Of a stretch of DNA of 64,000 nt, positions 50,685 through 59,723 are shown piece after piece (the stretch's first letter is position 1; each line of letters starts with the position of its first letter). The translations under genes and the position numbers were made by a program. The notes under the pieces are model-generated. The model made no database searches. It was not told the DNA's origin and saw only the letters and a program-made list of their open reading frames with translations. Source of the DNA: Caulobacter sp031457805 (GTDB lineage Bacteria > Pseudomonadota > Alphaproteobacteria > Caulobacterales > Caulobacteraceae); assembly GCF_031457805.1 (NCBI RefSeq), contig NZ_JAVDXI010000001.1, positions 868,001-932,000 of the forward strand, read 5' to 3'.

Positions 50685-52697
50685 ATGGCCACGGCGAAGG
50701 CCGCCCCCAAGGCTCGCAAGAAGGCCGCGTCAAAGGCCGATGAGGGCGTCAAGACCAACAAGGTGCCCACAAAACCTAAAGCCGCCGCCAAGCCCGCCAA
50801 AGCAAACGGCAAGCCCGAAGCCACCCAAACTCCGCCCCAAGGCGATTCGCCGCGCGCTGCGCCGCCGCCGCCAGGAGCGGAGGCAGCGCCCTTCCCGCCG
50901 TTTGAGTCAATGTTGTCGCCAGACCAGTTGAAGATGGTTGAGACCCTGTCAGCGAATCTCGCGCGCGCGGCCGTCACCGCTCAGGGCGCGATCGCCGAGG
51001 CGGCGCTGCGCCAAGCCGACCGTCCCGCCGCCCTGACGCCCGACCCGTTCCACGTGGCCCCGGCCCTGAACGAGGTTATGACGCGGCTCGCGGCGCAACC
51101 TGACCGATTGATGCGAGCCCAGGCTGACCTCTTTGGCCAGTACATGGAGCTGTGGCAGACCGCAGCGCGTCGCGCCGCTGGCGAAGACGTCGCGCCGGTG
51201 GTCGCCCCGGCCGCGGGCGACAAGCGGTTCAACGACCCCGACTGGGCGTCGAACCCCATGTTCGACCTGATGAAGCAATCCTACCTGCTGTCGTCGAATT
51301 GGCTCAACGGCCTGATCGCCGAGGTGGACGGGGTCGACCCCGCCACCAAGCGCCGGGTCGAGTTCTTCACCAAGATGCTGACCGACGCGTTCTCACCGTC
51401 GAACTTCCTGATCTCGAACCCGGCCGCCCTACGCGAAGTCGTCCAGACACAAGGGCAGAGCCTGGTGCGCGGCATGGAGAACTTTGCGGCCGATCTTGAG
51501 CGCGGCGGCGGCCAGTTGGCGATCAGTCAGACGGACCTGGCCAAGTTCAAAGTCGGCGAGAACGTGGCGACTGCGCCGGGCAAGGTCGTCTATCAGAACG
51601 ACATCCTGCAGCTGCTGCAGTTCGACCCGACCACGGACACGGTGTGCGAGATCCCGCTGCTGATCTTCCCGCCGTGGATCAACAAGTTCTACATCATGGA
51701 TCTGCGGCCCGAGAACTCGATGATCCGCTGGTTGACCGGCCAGGGCTTCACGGTGTTCGTGGCCTCCTGGGTCAACCCGGACCAGAAGCTCGCGGCAAAG
51801 ACCTTCGAAGACTACATGTTCGAGGGCATCTACGACGCCGCTCAGCAGGTGATGACGCAGTGCGGGGTCGATCGGGTCAACACCGTGGGATACTGCATCG
51901 GCGGCACCCTGCTCTCGGTCGCCTTGGCGCACATGGCCGCGCGCGGTGACAAGCGGATCAATTCGGCCACCTTCTTCGCCGCCCAGCAGGACTTCGCCGA
52001 GGCCGGCGACCTGTTGCTGTTCACCAACGAAGAATGGCTGCAGTCGATCGAGCAGCAGATGGACCAGGCGGGCGGCTTCTTGCCCAGCCAGTCGATGGCC
52101 GACACCTTCAACGCCCTGCGCGGTAACGACCTGATCTGGTCGTTCTTCGTCAGCAACTACCTGATGGGCAAGGAGCCGCGCCCGTTCGATCTCCTGTTCT
52201 GGAACGCCGATCAGACGCGGATGCCAAAGGCGCTGCATCTCTTCTATCTGCGCAATTTCTACAAGGACAACGCCCTGACCACCGGCAAGCTCAGCCTGGG
52301 CGGTGAGCGGCTGGACCTCTCGAAGGTCAAGATCCCGATCTATGTGCAGTCCTCAAAGGACGACCACATCGCCCCGTACCGCAGCGTCTATCGCGGGGCC
52401 AAGGCTTTCGGCGGTCCGGTGACCTTCACCATGGCGGGCTCTGGCCACATCGCCGGGGTCATCAACCACCCTGACGCCAAGAAGTACCAGCACTGGACCA
52501 ATGATCAGCTGCCAACCGATGTCTCACAATGGATCGCGGGCGCGCAGGAGCATCCGGGATCTTGGTGGCCGCACTGGTCGAAGTGGCTGAAGGCGCTCTC
52601 GGGCGAGCAGGTTCCGGCCCGCGATCCGGCCAAGGGCAAGTTGAAACCGTTGGAGGACGCACCGGGATCGTTTGTGCTCGTAAAGTCACAACCGTAG
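50685..52697 (+). CDS. phaC: Class I poly(3-hydroxyalkanoate) synthase, 670 aa
   Basis: Polymerises 3-hydroxyacyl-CoA into PHA granules. The catalytic Cys is in the lipase-like box TVGYCIGGTLLSVAL. Asp is in SSKDDHIAPYRS and His in GSGHIAGVINH. FPPWINKFYIMDLRPENS is diagnostic of PhaC. A strong GGAGG precedes the ATG at 50685. The N-terminal ~75 residues are a Lys/Ala/Pro-rich, histone-H1-like extension not part of the usual class I enzyme, so the protein is longer than the typical 580-600 residues. Confidence 0.95.
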   Translation: MATAKAAPKARKKAASKADEGVKTNKVPTKPKAAAKPAKANGKPEATQTPPQGDSPRAAPPPPGAEAAPFPPFESMLSPDQLKMVETLSANLARAAVTAQGAIAEAALRQADRPAALTPDPFHVAPALNEVMTRLAAQPDRLMRAQADLFGQYMELWQTAARRAAGEDVAPVVAPAAGDKRFNDPDWASNPMFDLMKQSYLLSSNWLNGLIAEVDGVDPATKRRVEFFTKMLTDAFSPSNFLISNPAALREVVQTQGQSLVRGMENFAADLERGGGQLAISQTDLAKFKVGENVATAPGKVVYQNDILQLLQFDPTTDTVCEIPLLIFPPWINKFYIMDLRPENSMIRWLTGQGFTVFVASWVNPDQKLAAKTFEDYMFEGIYDAAQQVMTQCGVDRVNTVGYCIGGTLLSVALAHMAARGDKRINSATFFAAQQDFAEAGDLLLFTNEEWLQSIEQQMDQAGGFLPSQSMADTFNALRGNDLIWSFFVSNYLMGKEPRPFDLLFWNADQTRMPKALHLFYLRNFYKDNALTTGKLSLGGERLDLSKVKIPIYVQSSKDDHIAPYRSVYRGAKAFGGPVTFTMAGSGHIAGVINHPDAKKYQHWTNDQLPTDVSQWIAGAQEHPGSWWPHWSKWLKALSGEQVPARDPAKGKLKPLEDAPGSFVLVKSQP

Positions 52698-52783
52698 CGC
52701 TTATCAAGAACCGCGCTCCGTATCGCCTCAAACGAACTCGGTTCGCCCAAAAGTCGCCAGGATCGTGGCCAAGCTTCCGCGCC

Positions 52784-53416
52784 ATGCTCACCGTCGACCG
52801 CCGAACCGCCTTGGCCATGCTCGCCGCAGCGCCCGCGCTGACGCGGGCTGGCGTCGGCCGTGCGGCGATTCAGGACGCAGGGCGCAAACTGGCGGTCGCG
52901 GCGCGTGCTCAGATCGGCGTGACGCTGGCTTACGACGCCAGCTACCGCTCCATAGGTTATCCGAACGGCGATGTCCTGCGTACGAGCGGCGTCTGTTCGG
53001 ACGTGCTGATCCGGGCTGCGCGTGACGCCTGGGGCGTCGATCTGCAGCAGCGGGTGCATGAGGACATGAAAGCGGCGTTCGACGCGTATCCGTCACGCCG
53101 CGAATGGGGACTGAATTCCCCGGACGCCAACATAGATCATCGGCGAGTCTTGAATCTCGAGGTGTTTCTCGCGCGCCAGAACGCCCGACTGGCCCTGCGC
53201 GCCCCTCGCCTTTTGGGCGGCGACGCGTTCGAAAACGTCGCGCCTGGCGATATCCTGACCTGGAGGCTGACGGGCGGCCGCCCGCATCTCGGCGTTGCGC
53301 TCAGCGGTCCGGATCATGTGCGGGTGGCGCACAATATCGGCGAGGGCGTCAGGGAGGAGCCGTTATGGCGCTTCAAGCTGCACAAGCCCGCCGGCCACTA
53401 TCGCTGGCGGGCTTGA
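52784..53416 (+). CDS. DUF1287-family exported protein, 210 aa
   Basis: The short signal RRTALAMLAAAPALTRAGVG suggests Tat or Sec export. The rest is a DUF1287 domain: ARAQIGVTLAYDASYRSIGY, then PNGDVLRTSGVCSDVLIRA with a conserved Cys, and LTGGRPHLGVALSG with His. The pattern of Cys and later His resembles NlpC/P60-like folds, so a cell-wall role is possible but unproven. It starts 87 bp after phaC with no good SD visible. Confidence 0.8.
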   Translation: MLTVDRRTALAMLAAAPALTRAGVGRAAIQDAGRKLAVAARAQIGVTLAYDASYRSIGYPNGDVLRTSGVCSDVLIRAARDAWGVDLQQRVHEDMKAAFDAYPSRREWGLNSPDANIDHRRVLNLEVFLARQNARLALRAPRLLGGDAFENVAPGDILTWRLTGGRPHLGVALSGPDHVRVAHNIGEGVREEPLWRFKLHKPAGHYRWRA

Positions 53417-53420
53417 GCGC

Positions 53421-54374
53421 CTAGAGGCCGGCCGCTTCGTCTAGGCCGAGTGCGATATTCAGGTTCTGAACCGCTGCGCCGGAGGCCCCTTTGCCGAGAT
53501 TATCGAGCAAGGCCACTAGGCGGGCCTGACCGCTGGTGTCCGAACCGAAGACGAACAGCTTGAGGCGGTTGGTTCCGTTGAGACCTTCAGGGTCGAGGGT
53601 CGTGATGGCCTTGGCCTCATCCAGCGATGCGACCTCCACGAACCGCTCGCCGGCGTAGTGGTCGGCCAAGGCCTGGTGGATCGCTCCGAGCGACGGGACA
53701 CCGTGCAGCGTCGCGAAGTGCAGCGGCATCTCGACGATCATGCCTTGGAGGTAGCGCCCGACGGCCGGGGCGAAGAAGGGACGGGTCAGCAGTCCGCCAT
53801 GCTTCTGCATCTCTGGGACATGCTTGTGGGCCTGGGAGAGGCCGTAGATGCGGAACGGGACCTTGGTGAAGTTGGCGGCGCTCTCGTCCTCGAACTCGGC
53901 GATCATCGCCTTGCCGCCGCCGCTGTAGCCCGAGACAGCGTTATAGGAGACCGGCAGTTCGGGCGGGAGGATCCCCGCCGACACGAGCGGTCGCGTCAGA
54001 GCGATGGCGCCCGTCGGGTAGCAGCCCGGATTGGAGATCCGCTTCGAGGCGGCGATCTTGCCGCGCTGCTCCTTGTCCAGCTCCGGAAAGCCGTACGCCC
54101 ATCCTTCGGCCGTCCGGTAGGCCGTCGAGGCGTCGATGATCACAGTGGTCGGGTTGCTCACCAGCGAGACGGCTTCCTTGGCCGCGTCGTCGGGCAAACA
54201 GAGAATCACGGCGTCGGCGCTGTTCAGCATCTCGGCCCGGGTGTCGGCGTCCTTGCGCTTGGTCGGATCGATCGAAACCAGTTGCAGGTCGGTGCGGCCA
54301 ATCAGGCGCTCGCGGATCTGCAAGCCGGTCGTGCCAGCTTCGCCGTCGATGAAGACCTTGGGAGCGTTCGCCAT
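53421..54374 (-). CDS. argC: N-acetyl-gamma-glutamyl-phosphate reductase, type 2, 317 aa
   Basis: NADPH-dependent third step of arginine synthesis. The nucleotide region is FIDGEAGTTGLQIRERL; the catalytic Cys is in ISNPGCYPTGAIALTRP; PVSYNAVSGYSGGGKAMI follows. The compact size fits the type 2 family. ATG 54374 has TTGGAG 7 nt upstream. It is downstream of rplM-rpsI on the same strand but separated by a strong terminator, so it is probably expressed separately. Confidence 0.94.
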   Translation of the reverse strand: MANAPKVFIDGEAGTTGLQIRERLIGRTDLQLVSIDPTKRKDADTRAEMLNSADAVILCLPDDAAKEAVSLVSNPTTVIIDASTAYRTAEGWAYGFPELDKEQRGKIAASKRISNPGCYPTGAIALTRPLVSAGILPPELPVSYNAVSGYSGGGKAMIAEFEDESAANFTKVPFRIYGLSQAHKHVPEMQKHGGLLTRPFFAPAVGRYLQGMIVEMPLHFATLHGVPSLGAIHQALADHYAGERFVEVASLDEAKAITTLDPEGLNGTNRLKLFVFGSDTSGQARLVALLDNLGKGASGAAVQNLNIALGLDEAAGL

Positions 54375-54405
54375 GGCGGACTCCAATCCGAACTAGAGAC
54401 AGAAC

Positions 54406-54440
54406 AAGAAAAAGGGCGCTTCGGCCGAACCGAAGCGCCC
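54406..54440 (-). terminator. Intrinsic terminator of rplM-rpsI
   Basis: Perfect 11-bp stem GGGCGCTTCGG / CCGAAGCGCCC (54414-54424, 54430-54440). On the minus strand it is followed by TTTTTCTT. It lies 25 bp after the rpsI stop. Confidence 0.88.
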
Positions 54441-54465
54441 CTTCCCATAGACGTAATCGTCGCGA

Positions 54466-54939
54466 TTAGCGCTTCGAGAACTGGAAGCTGCGGCGGGCCT
54501 TGGCCTTGCCGTACTTCTTACGCTCAACGACGCGGCTGTCGCGGGTCAGGAAGCCGTGCGGCTTCAGGACCGGGCGCAGGCCGGGTTCATAGTAGGTCAG
54601 AGCCTTCGACAGGCCGTGGCGGATGGCGCCGGCCTGACCCGACAGGCCCGAGCCTTCGACGGTCACGACGACGTCGAATTGACCCAGACGGTCGGTCACT
54701 TCCAGCGGCTGAGCGATCATCATGCGCAGCACCGGACGGGCGAAATAGACTTCCTGATCACGACCGTTGATCGTGATCGAGCCCTTGCCCGGCTTGATCC
54801 AGACGCGGGCAATCGCGTTCTTCCGCTTGCCGGTCGCATAGGCGCGGCCTTGGGCGTCGATCTTGGGTTCGGCCGGAGCGGCAGCTTCCGGGTTGCTGGA
54901 CAGGCTGGCCAGCGCGTCAAAGCCTTGAGCGTCAGTCAT
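54466..54939 (-). CDS. rpsI: 30S ribosomal protein S9 (uS9), 157 aa
   Basis: The conserved core begins GRAYATGKRKNAIARVWIKP and the C-terminus is RRSFQFSKR, whose last Arg reaches the P-site tRNA. GQAGAIRHGLSKALTYYEP is also conserved. The N-terminal extension of about 28 residues is common in alphaproteobacteria. It starts 3 bp after rplM. Confidence 0.97.
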   Translation of the reverse strand: MTDAQGFDALASLSSNPEAAAPAEPKIDAQGRAYATGKRKNAIARVWIKPGKGSITINGRDQEVYFARPVLRMMIAQPLEVTDRLGQFDVVVTVEGSGLSGQAGAIRHGLSKALTYYEPGLRPVLKPHGFLTRDSRVVERKKYGKAKARRSFQFSKR

Positions 54940-54942
54940 AGC

Positions 54943-55416
54943 TTAGAGGCTCCGGATGTTCTTGGCGTTGCGACCGGCGAAGTCGACGACTTCGGGGTTT
55001 TGCGCTTGGTGCGGGTGCTCGCCGTTGTTGTAGATGAGCAGGTGGGTCAGCTGCTTGCGAGCCAGCGGGCTTTCCTTCGGCAGCATGCGCTCGACGGCCT
55101 TCTCCAGGACGCGTTCCGGGAACTTGCCGCCCAGCACCTTGCGCGGGGTGGTTTCCTTGATGCCGCCCGGGTGACCGGTGTGACGGTAGTAGACCTTGTC
55201 GTCCAGCTTCTTGCCGGTGAACTTCACCTTGTCGGCGTTGATGACGACGACGAAGTCGCCGCAATCGACGTGCGGGGTGTAGTCAGGGCGATGCTTGCCG
55301 CGAAGACGCATGGCGATGAACGAAGCCAGACGACCAACAACGGCGTTCTCGGCGTCGACCACGATCCACTTCTTCTCGACCTCGGCTGGCTTCAAGGAAG
55401 CCGTGATCTTCTGCAT
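54943..55416 (-). CDS. rplM: 50S ribosomal protein L13 (uL13), 157 aa
   Basis: KPAEVEKKWIVVDAENAVVG, then GRLASFIAMRLRGKHRPDYT, is the normal L13 start; LARKQLTHLLIYNNGEHPH is near the C-terminus. The frame is open 23 codons further to 55485, but family starts agree with the ATG at 55416. Co-transcribed with rpsI, the universal pairing. Confidence 0.97.
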   Translation of the reverse strand: MQKITASLKPAEVEKKWIVVDAENAVVGRLASFIAMRLRGKHRPDYTPHVDCGDFVVVINADKVKFTGKKLDDKVYYRHTGHPGGIKETTPRKVLGGKFPERVLEKAVERMLPKESPLARKQLTHLLIYNNGEHPHQAQNPEVVDFAGRNAKNIRSL

Positions 55417-55566
55417 GGGATTGATCCGTAATTTCTGGGCGTCCGAACCCGAGAAAACCGGTTTCGTCCGTGTGAGGCGCGGCATGTACGGGAGGCGTCA
55501 GGCGCTGTCAACAACCGCACAGCCAGAAACTTACAAAGTTATGCAATTACAATAACTTATATAACG

Positions 55567-55582
55567 CGGTATTATAATACCG
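55567..55582. promoter_or_regulatory. AT-rich 16-bp palindrome between rplM and the PhoX-like gene
   Basis: Perfect palindrome CGGTATTATAATACCG within an unusually AT-rich stretch (55520-55590), 71 bp before the PhoX-like ATG and 151 bp from rplM. It looks like an operator or a -10 region with dyad symmetry; the binder is unknown. Confidence 0.5.
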
Positions 55583-55652
55583 TATTGCTGTGTTCGAACC
55601 GTCACGAACCTTCGGCATAGGCATGCCATCAACAGCTCCACGGACCTCGACC

Positions 55653-57053
55653 ATGGCCTTTTCCCGCAGAAGCTTCCTCGGAGCCGCCGCCACCAGCCTG
55701 GCGTTCAGCGGCTTTTCTGTCCGGGCCCAGGATGAGGCCGTAGAGGCTGAAACCTACCTGAACGAGGTCGAGGGTTACGGCGAGCTCATCGCGGATCCCA
55801 AGGGCCTGCTCGATCTGCCACAGGGCTTCCGCTATCGCGTGATCGCTCAGGCGGGAGAGACCATGAACGACGGTCTTCTAGTCCCCGGAAAGTTCGACGG
55901 CATGGGCTGTTTCGCGGCGGGCGAGGACAAGGTTCTACTTGTTCGTAATCACGAACTGTCCGTCAGCGACATCCATGACGGCCCGTTCGGTCTTTCCCAA
56001 CGACTGATCGATCGGATCGACCGCAAACGCGTGTGGGACTTCCAGAACGGTGAAGTCCCCCTGCCCGGCGGCACGACCACGCAGCTCTACAATCTCAAGA
56101 CCGGACAGACTGAGCGTCAGCACATGAGCCTGGCTGGAACCATCGTGAACTGCGCCGGCGGCGTCACCCCGTGGGGCTCATGGCTCACCTGCGAAGAAAC
56201 GACCCTGGAGGCTGGCCTCGAGGTCGGCAAGGATCACGGCTATGTCTTTGAGGTCCCCTCCGCGCACATCGGGCTGGTTGAGCCGGTCGCGCTTAAGGGA
56301 CTTGGCCGGTTCAAGCACGAGGCGGCCTGCATTGATCCCCGAACGGGCGTCGTCTACCTCACGGAGGACCTGGCCGACGGCCTGTTCTACCGGTTCCTGC
56401 CCCACGACCGGCGCAACCTCGCGGCGGGTGGCCGCCTCCAGGCTCTTGGCCTCGTCGACGCACAGGAAGGCGGCGATACGCGGAACCAGGAGGAGAAAAG
56501 CTTCCCCATCAAGGGCTGGAAGGCGGTCCGCTGGATCGACCTCGATGGCGTAGACAACCCCTATGACGATCTACGACGTCGAGGCCATCGGGCGGGCGCG
56601 GCGATCTTCTCGCGGGGCGAAGGGGTCCACTTCGGCGCGGGCGAGGTCTACTTTACGGCCACGGCCGGTGGCGCAGCCGGCTCGGGGCAGATCTTCCGCT
56701 ATGTTCCCTCCCCTGCGGAGGGACAGGTCGGCGAGAAGGATCAGCCGGGCAAGCTGCAACTGTTCGTCGAAAGTCAGAACGATCGCGTACTGGACTACGC
56801 CGACAATCTCACAGTGGCGCCCTGGGGCCACCTCATCATCTGCGAGGACCGGTATTCGGACACGCTACGCAACCATCTGCGCGGCGTGACGCCTAGCGGG
56901 AAGGTCTACACCCTCGGGCGCAACGTCTTCGCCGGGAATTCCGAATTCGCCGGCGCATGCTTCTCGCCGGACGGAACGACGCTGTTCGTCAATGTTCAGT
57001 CGCCCGGCATCACCTTGGCGATCAGCGGTCCTTGGGCCACCGTTAAGGCCTAG
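55653..57053 (+). CDS. PhoX-like (DUF839) phosphatase, Tat-exported, 466 aa
   Basis: A twin-arginine signal SRRSFLGAAATSLAFSG precedes a DUF839 beta-propeller. Typical segments: VLLVRNHELSVSD, NCAGGVTPWGSWLTCEET with Glu ligands, RFKHEAACIDPRTGVVYLTE with D/E ligands, and ICEDRYSDTLRN. PhoX enzymes use Fe/Ca and hydrolyse phosphoesters in the periplasm under phosphate limitation. Shorter than many PhoX (about 600), so it may be a related family member without phosphatase activity. ATG 55653 was chosen as the signal peptide start. Confidence 0.82.
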   Translation: MAFSRRSFLGAAATSLAFSGFSVRAQDEAVEAETYLNEVEGYGELIADPKGLLDLPQGFRYRVIAQAGETMNDGLLVPGKFDGMGCFAAGEDKVLLVRNHELSVSDIHDGPFGLSQRLIDRIDRKRVWDFQNGEVPLPGGTTTQLYNLKTGQTERQHMSLAGTIVNCAGGVTPWGSWLTCEETTLEAGLEVGKDHGYVFEVPSAHIGLVEPVALKGLGRFKHEAACIDPRTGVVYLTEDLADGLFYRFLPHDRRNLAAGGRLQALGLVDAQEGGDTRNQEEKSFPIKGWKAVRWIDLDGVDNPYDDLRRRGHRAGAAIFSRGEGVHFGAGEVYFTATAGGAAGSGQIFRYVPSPAEGQVGEKDQPGKLQLFVESQNDRVLDYADNLTVAPWGHLIICEDRYSDTLRNHLRGVTPSGKVYTLGRNVFAGNSEFAGACFSPDGTTLFVNVQSPGITLAISGPWATVKA

Positions 57054-57096
57054 CCCCCTTGCGGCGTCGCGGGCCTTGCTCGTGGCGCCGACGCCC

Positions 57097-58128
57097 TTAC
57101 GGGCGGCGGACACGCCAAGCGAAGGAAGTCGCCACCGCCAGCAACACTGCAGCGCCGGCCTGGTGCACAACGCCCAGGCTGATGGGCACGGCCGCGACAA
57201 GAGTCCAGACGCCCAGGACCGCCTGCAGACAGACCACGACGGCCACGGCGACTGCGATCCCTTTGGCGTCGGCGACCAACAGCCGGTCACGCTTGGCCAC
57301 GACCGCCATCAAAATCGCCGCGACCAGGAGCGCGTAGGCGAAAATCCGATGGTTGAACTGGACCGCCGCCTGACTGTGGGCCAGCGTGCCCCAGAAGCCC
57401 GCGCCGACATAATCGCTTGGGAACCAGCGTCCGTTCATCAACGGCCAGTCATTATAAACCAATCCCGCATCGTTGCCGGCGACGAGCGCCCCGAGCAGGC
57501 TCTGGAAGAACACCGCGCCCAGAAAGGCCAACGCCCACACCCGCCAGGGGCTACGCTCCTCGACGCGCGGTGATCCGTTCCAGGCGTCCAACGCCGTCCA
57601 GATCAGCACGACGAAAAGCGCCAGGGCCAAGCCCAGATGGGTCATCAGCCGCTCGGGAGCTACGGATACGCGCTCCGACAACCCGCTGGAGACCATCCAC
57701 CAGCCGATTAGGCCCTGCAGACCGCCCAGCCCCAACATGGCTGCGCAACGCCAGATCAGGCGCCGGGGGATGTCCTTGCGGATCAGGAACACGACAAACG
57801 GAATGGCGAAGGCCATGCCGACAACGCGCCCAAGGAGTCGATGCGCCCATTCCCACCAGAAGATGCCCTTGAACGCCTCAAGGGACATGTCGGGGTTCAC
57901 CAGCTGGTACTGCGGTATCTGCTTGTAGAGCTCGAAGCTCTCGCGCCAGGCCTGTTCCGACATGGGCGGCAGAGCACCCATGATGGGTTTCCACTCCGTG
58001 ATCGAGAGGCCAGAGTCCGTCAGGCGGGTCGCCCCGCCCACCACCACCATGGCGAACACCATGGCGGCGACGATGAAGAGCCAGATCGCGACCGGGCGCG
58101 AGCGGTCTGAACGCAGGAAAGACGTCAT
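57097..58128 (-). CDS. ctaA: Heme A synthase (COX15/CtaA type 2), 343 aa
   Basis: Eight-helix membrane protein oxidising heme O to heme A for aa3 oxidases. Conserved pieces: VGGATRLTDSGLSITEWKP, WWEWAHRLLGRVVGMAF with heme-ligating His, LMTHLGLALALFVVLIW, VQFNHRIFAYALL and VVHQAGAAVLLAVA. The four His are present. It shows that this organism has an aa3 oxidase as well as the cbb3 enzyme encoded here. The start is ATG 58128. Confidence 0.94.
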   Translation of the reverse strand: MTSFLRSDRSRPVAIWLFIVAAMVFAMVVVGGATRLTDSGLSITEWKPIMGALPPMSEQAWRESFELYKQIPQYQLVNPDMSLEAFKGIFWWEWAHRLLGRVVGMAFAIPFVVFLIRKDIPRRLIWRCAAMLGLGGLQGLIGWWMVSSGLSERVSVAPERLMTHLGLALALFVVLIWTALDAWNGSPRVEERSPWRVWALAFLGAVFFQSLLGALVAGNDAGLVYNDWPLMNGRWFPSDYVGAGFWGTLAHSQAAVQFNHRIFAYALLVAAILMAVVAKRDRLLVADAKGIAVAVAVVVCLQAVLGVWTLVAAVPISLGVVHQAGAAVLLAVATSFAWRVRRP

Positions 58129-58277
58129 GGGGTCGGAAAAGCGTCACTTCTGGGCCGAATTGCGGCGGCTCCTTCCCTACGCCTGAGAATGGACTGCATC
58201 AATCTCTCTGTGGCCCGACATGACGGGGCCATCGCTTCGTGCGAAAGATCGCAAGTGCGGACATTGCGGAGCGATCG

Positions 58278-58529
58278 ATGAGCGGAATGGGGGTTTTCGC
58301 GGCCGCGGTGATCGGCATTCTGGCGGGGTGGATCGCGGATATCGTCCTGGCCCGCCGCCACTCGCTGTTCATCAAGCTCTTGATCGGCGTCGTCGGCTCA
58401 TTCATCGGAGCCTTCATCGCCTCGCGGATCGACCTACATCTGGCCGGGTTCGTCGGCGAGCTGATCGTGTCCAGTGTCGGCGCGATCCTGTTCCTGGCCA
58501 TCCTTGGCCTCGTTCGGAGACCTACGTGA
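58278..58529 (+). CDS. GlsB/YeaQ/YmgE-family small membrane protein, 83 aa
   Basis: Three short membrane helices with the family's glycine pattern: VIGILAGWIADIVL, LLIGVVGSFIGAFIAS and VGAILFLAILGLVRR. Members are often called transglycosylase-associated or stress-response membrane proteins; their role is unsettled. CGGAG precedes the ATG at 58278. The stop overlaps the next gene's start (GTGA). Confidence 0.85.
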   Translation: MSGMGVFAAAVIGILAGWIADIVLARRHSLFIKLLIGVVGSFIGAFIASRIDLHLAGFVGELIVSSVGAILFLAILGLVRRPT

Positions 58530-58777
58530 ACGCCCCCTCAAATCCACCCCGCCTGATTCCCGCCCGCCTGCGGAAGCTGATCGGCTCGATCGGCGTCATG
58601 GTGATTCTGTTCGCGTGGATCTGGATCTTCACTAGCCTGTACGACCACTTGCCGCAGAACCGCTTCGTGCATCTGGTCTATTTCGTGGCCCTGGGTATGG
58701 GCTGGATACTGCCGGTGATCCCGCTCATCAGCTGGATGGGCAAGGCTGACCAGCCTCTCGACACCGGCGTGCGCTAG
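58526..58777 (+). CDS. DUF2842-like small membrane protein, 83 aa
   Basis: The start is GTG overlapping the preceding stop codon by 4 nt, so the two small membrane proteins are translationally coupled. PARLRKLIGSIGVMVILFAW and two predicted helices (IWIFTSLYD, LVYFVALGMGWILPVIPLIS) fit the alphaproteobacterial DUF2842 pattern. Function unknown. Confidence 0.75.
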   Translation: MNAPSNPPRLIPARLRKLIGSIGVMVILFAWIWIFTSLYDHLPQNRFVHLVYFVALGMGWILPVIPLISWMGKADQPLDTGVR

Positions 58778-58790
58778 CATCGCATAAGAA

Positions 58791-58816
58791 AAAGGCCGCC
58801 CTTGCGGGCGGCCTTT
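58791..58816. terminator. Bidirectional intrinsic terminator
   Basis: 10-bp perfect stem AAAGGCCGCC / GGCGGCCTTT with a 6-nt loop. A and T runs on both sides make it functional for the + strand small-protein unit and the minus-strand tRNA-Pro. Confidence 0.85.
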
Positions 58817-58842
58817 CATCTTCCACGCTTTCCCGAAGGAAA

Positions 58843-58919
<77 letters not shown>

Positions 58920-58982
58920 ACGCGGAAGGAGCGCCCTTATAGGCGCCGCTCCTGCCTTGGGCAACACCGATTTGGGCAGAAA

Positions 58983-59408
58983 TCAACCGCGCGCCAAAAG
59001 TCCGTCGAGACGAGATTTGATGGCGGTAAGGTCGGCTAGCGCGAAGGCCAATCGATCACGCCGCTCATCGACCCGGGCCGCCTCTTCTCGGGGCGCCTCA
59101 TAGTCAAAGTCGGAGTCCAGGCTCGCTGAACCGTTCGAACCCAGACCTGCGGCAATGACGTGCGCCAGACCTTGATCCCGATGCAACTTCTGGACGCCCT
59201 TGATCGTCAAGCCTTCGCTGTGCAGCAGGGCGCGGACGCCGTTGAGCACAGCGATGTCCTGAGGGCGATAGAACCGGCGTCCGCCGGCGCGTTTCATCGG
59301 TCGGATGAAAGAAAACTTCGTTTCCCAGAAGCGAAGCACGTGCTGCGGCACGCCAAGCTCCTCGGCGGCCTCTGAGATCGTGCGGAAGGCGTTAGGTCCC
59401 TTCGCCAC
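58983..59408 (-). CDS. MerR-family transcriptional regulator, 141 aa
   Basis: N-terminal MerR winged helix: FRTISEAAEELGVPQHVLRF, then WETKFSFIRPMKRAGGRRFY and LLHSEGLTIKGVQKL. The C-terminal half is short, helical and Cys-free, so no metal site is visible. Read as GTG start. It is 12 bp behind ihfA, a conserved alphaproteobacterial order. The signal sensed is unknown. Confidence 0.88.
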   Translation of the reverse strand: MAKGPNAFRTISEAAEELGVPQHVLRFWETKFSFIRPMKRAGGRRFYRPQDIAVLNGVRALLHSEGLTIKGVQKLHRDQGLAHVIAAGLGSNGSASLDSDFDYEAPREEAARVDERRDRLAFALADLTAIKSRLDGLLARG

Positions 59409-59420
59409 CGCAAACAGTCC

Positions 59421-59723
59421 CTAGTCGCCCAAAGCGCGGTCGATACGCGCCTTCATGACCTGTGAAGCCCTGAAACCGATCACGCGACGGGGTTCGATCT
59501 CGGCCGGTTCACCGGTCTTGGGGTTGCGACCCATGCGGGCGCGCTTGGCGCGAACCTGAAAGACGCCAAAACCCGATAACTTGACGGTCTCACCCTGCTC
59601 CAGCGCCTCGGCGACGAGATCGAGAGTGCGCTCGACCAGCCCCGCGCAATCTTGGCGGGTCAGCCCGACTTCCTCATGAACCGCCTCACACAGGTCGGCT
59701 CGGGTCAAAGTAGCGCCCTTCAT
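59421..59723 (-). CDS. ihfA: Integration host factor alpha subunit, 100 aa
   Basis: DNA-bending HU/IHF protein. Family start TLTRADLCEAVHEEVGLTRQ, the beta-arm GRNPKTGEPAEIEPRRVI and the C-terminal IGFRASQVMKARI all fit IhfA rather than HU. AAGGGGG precedes the ATG at 59723; a longer frame to 59813 has no support. It is followed by a MerR-type gene; upstream on the same strand lie fabH and plsX, 213 bp away. Confidence 0.94.
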   Translation of the reverse strand: MKGATLTRADLCEAVHEEVGLTRQDCAGLVERTLDLVAEALEQGETVKLSGFGVFQVRAKRARMGRNPKTGEPAEIEPRRVIGFRASQVMKARIDRALGD

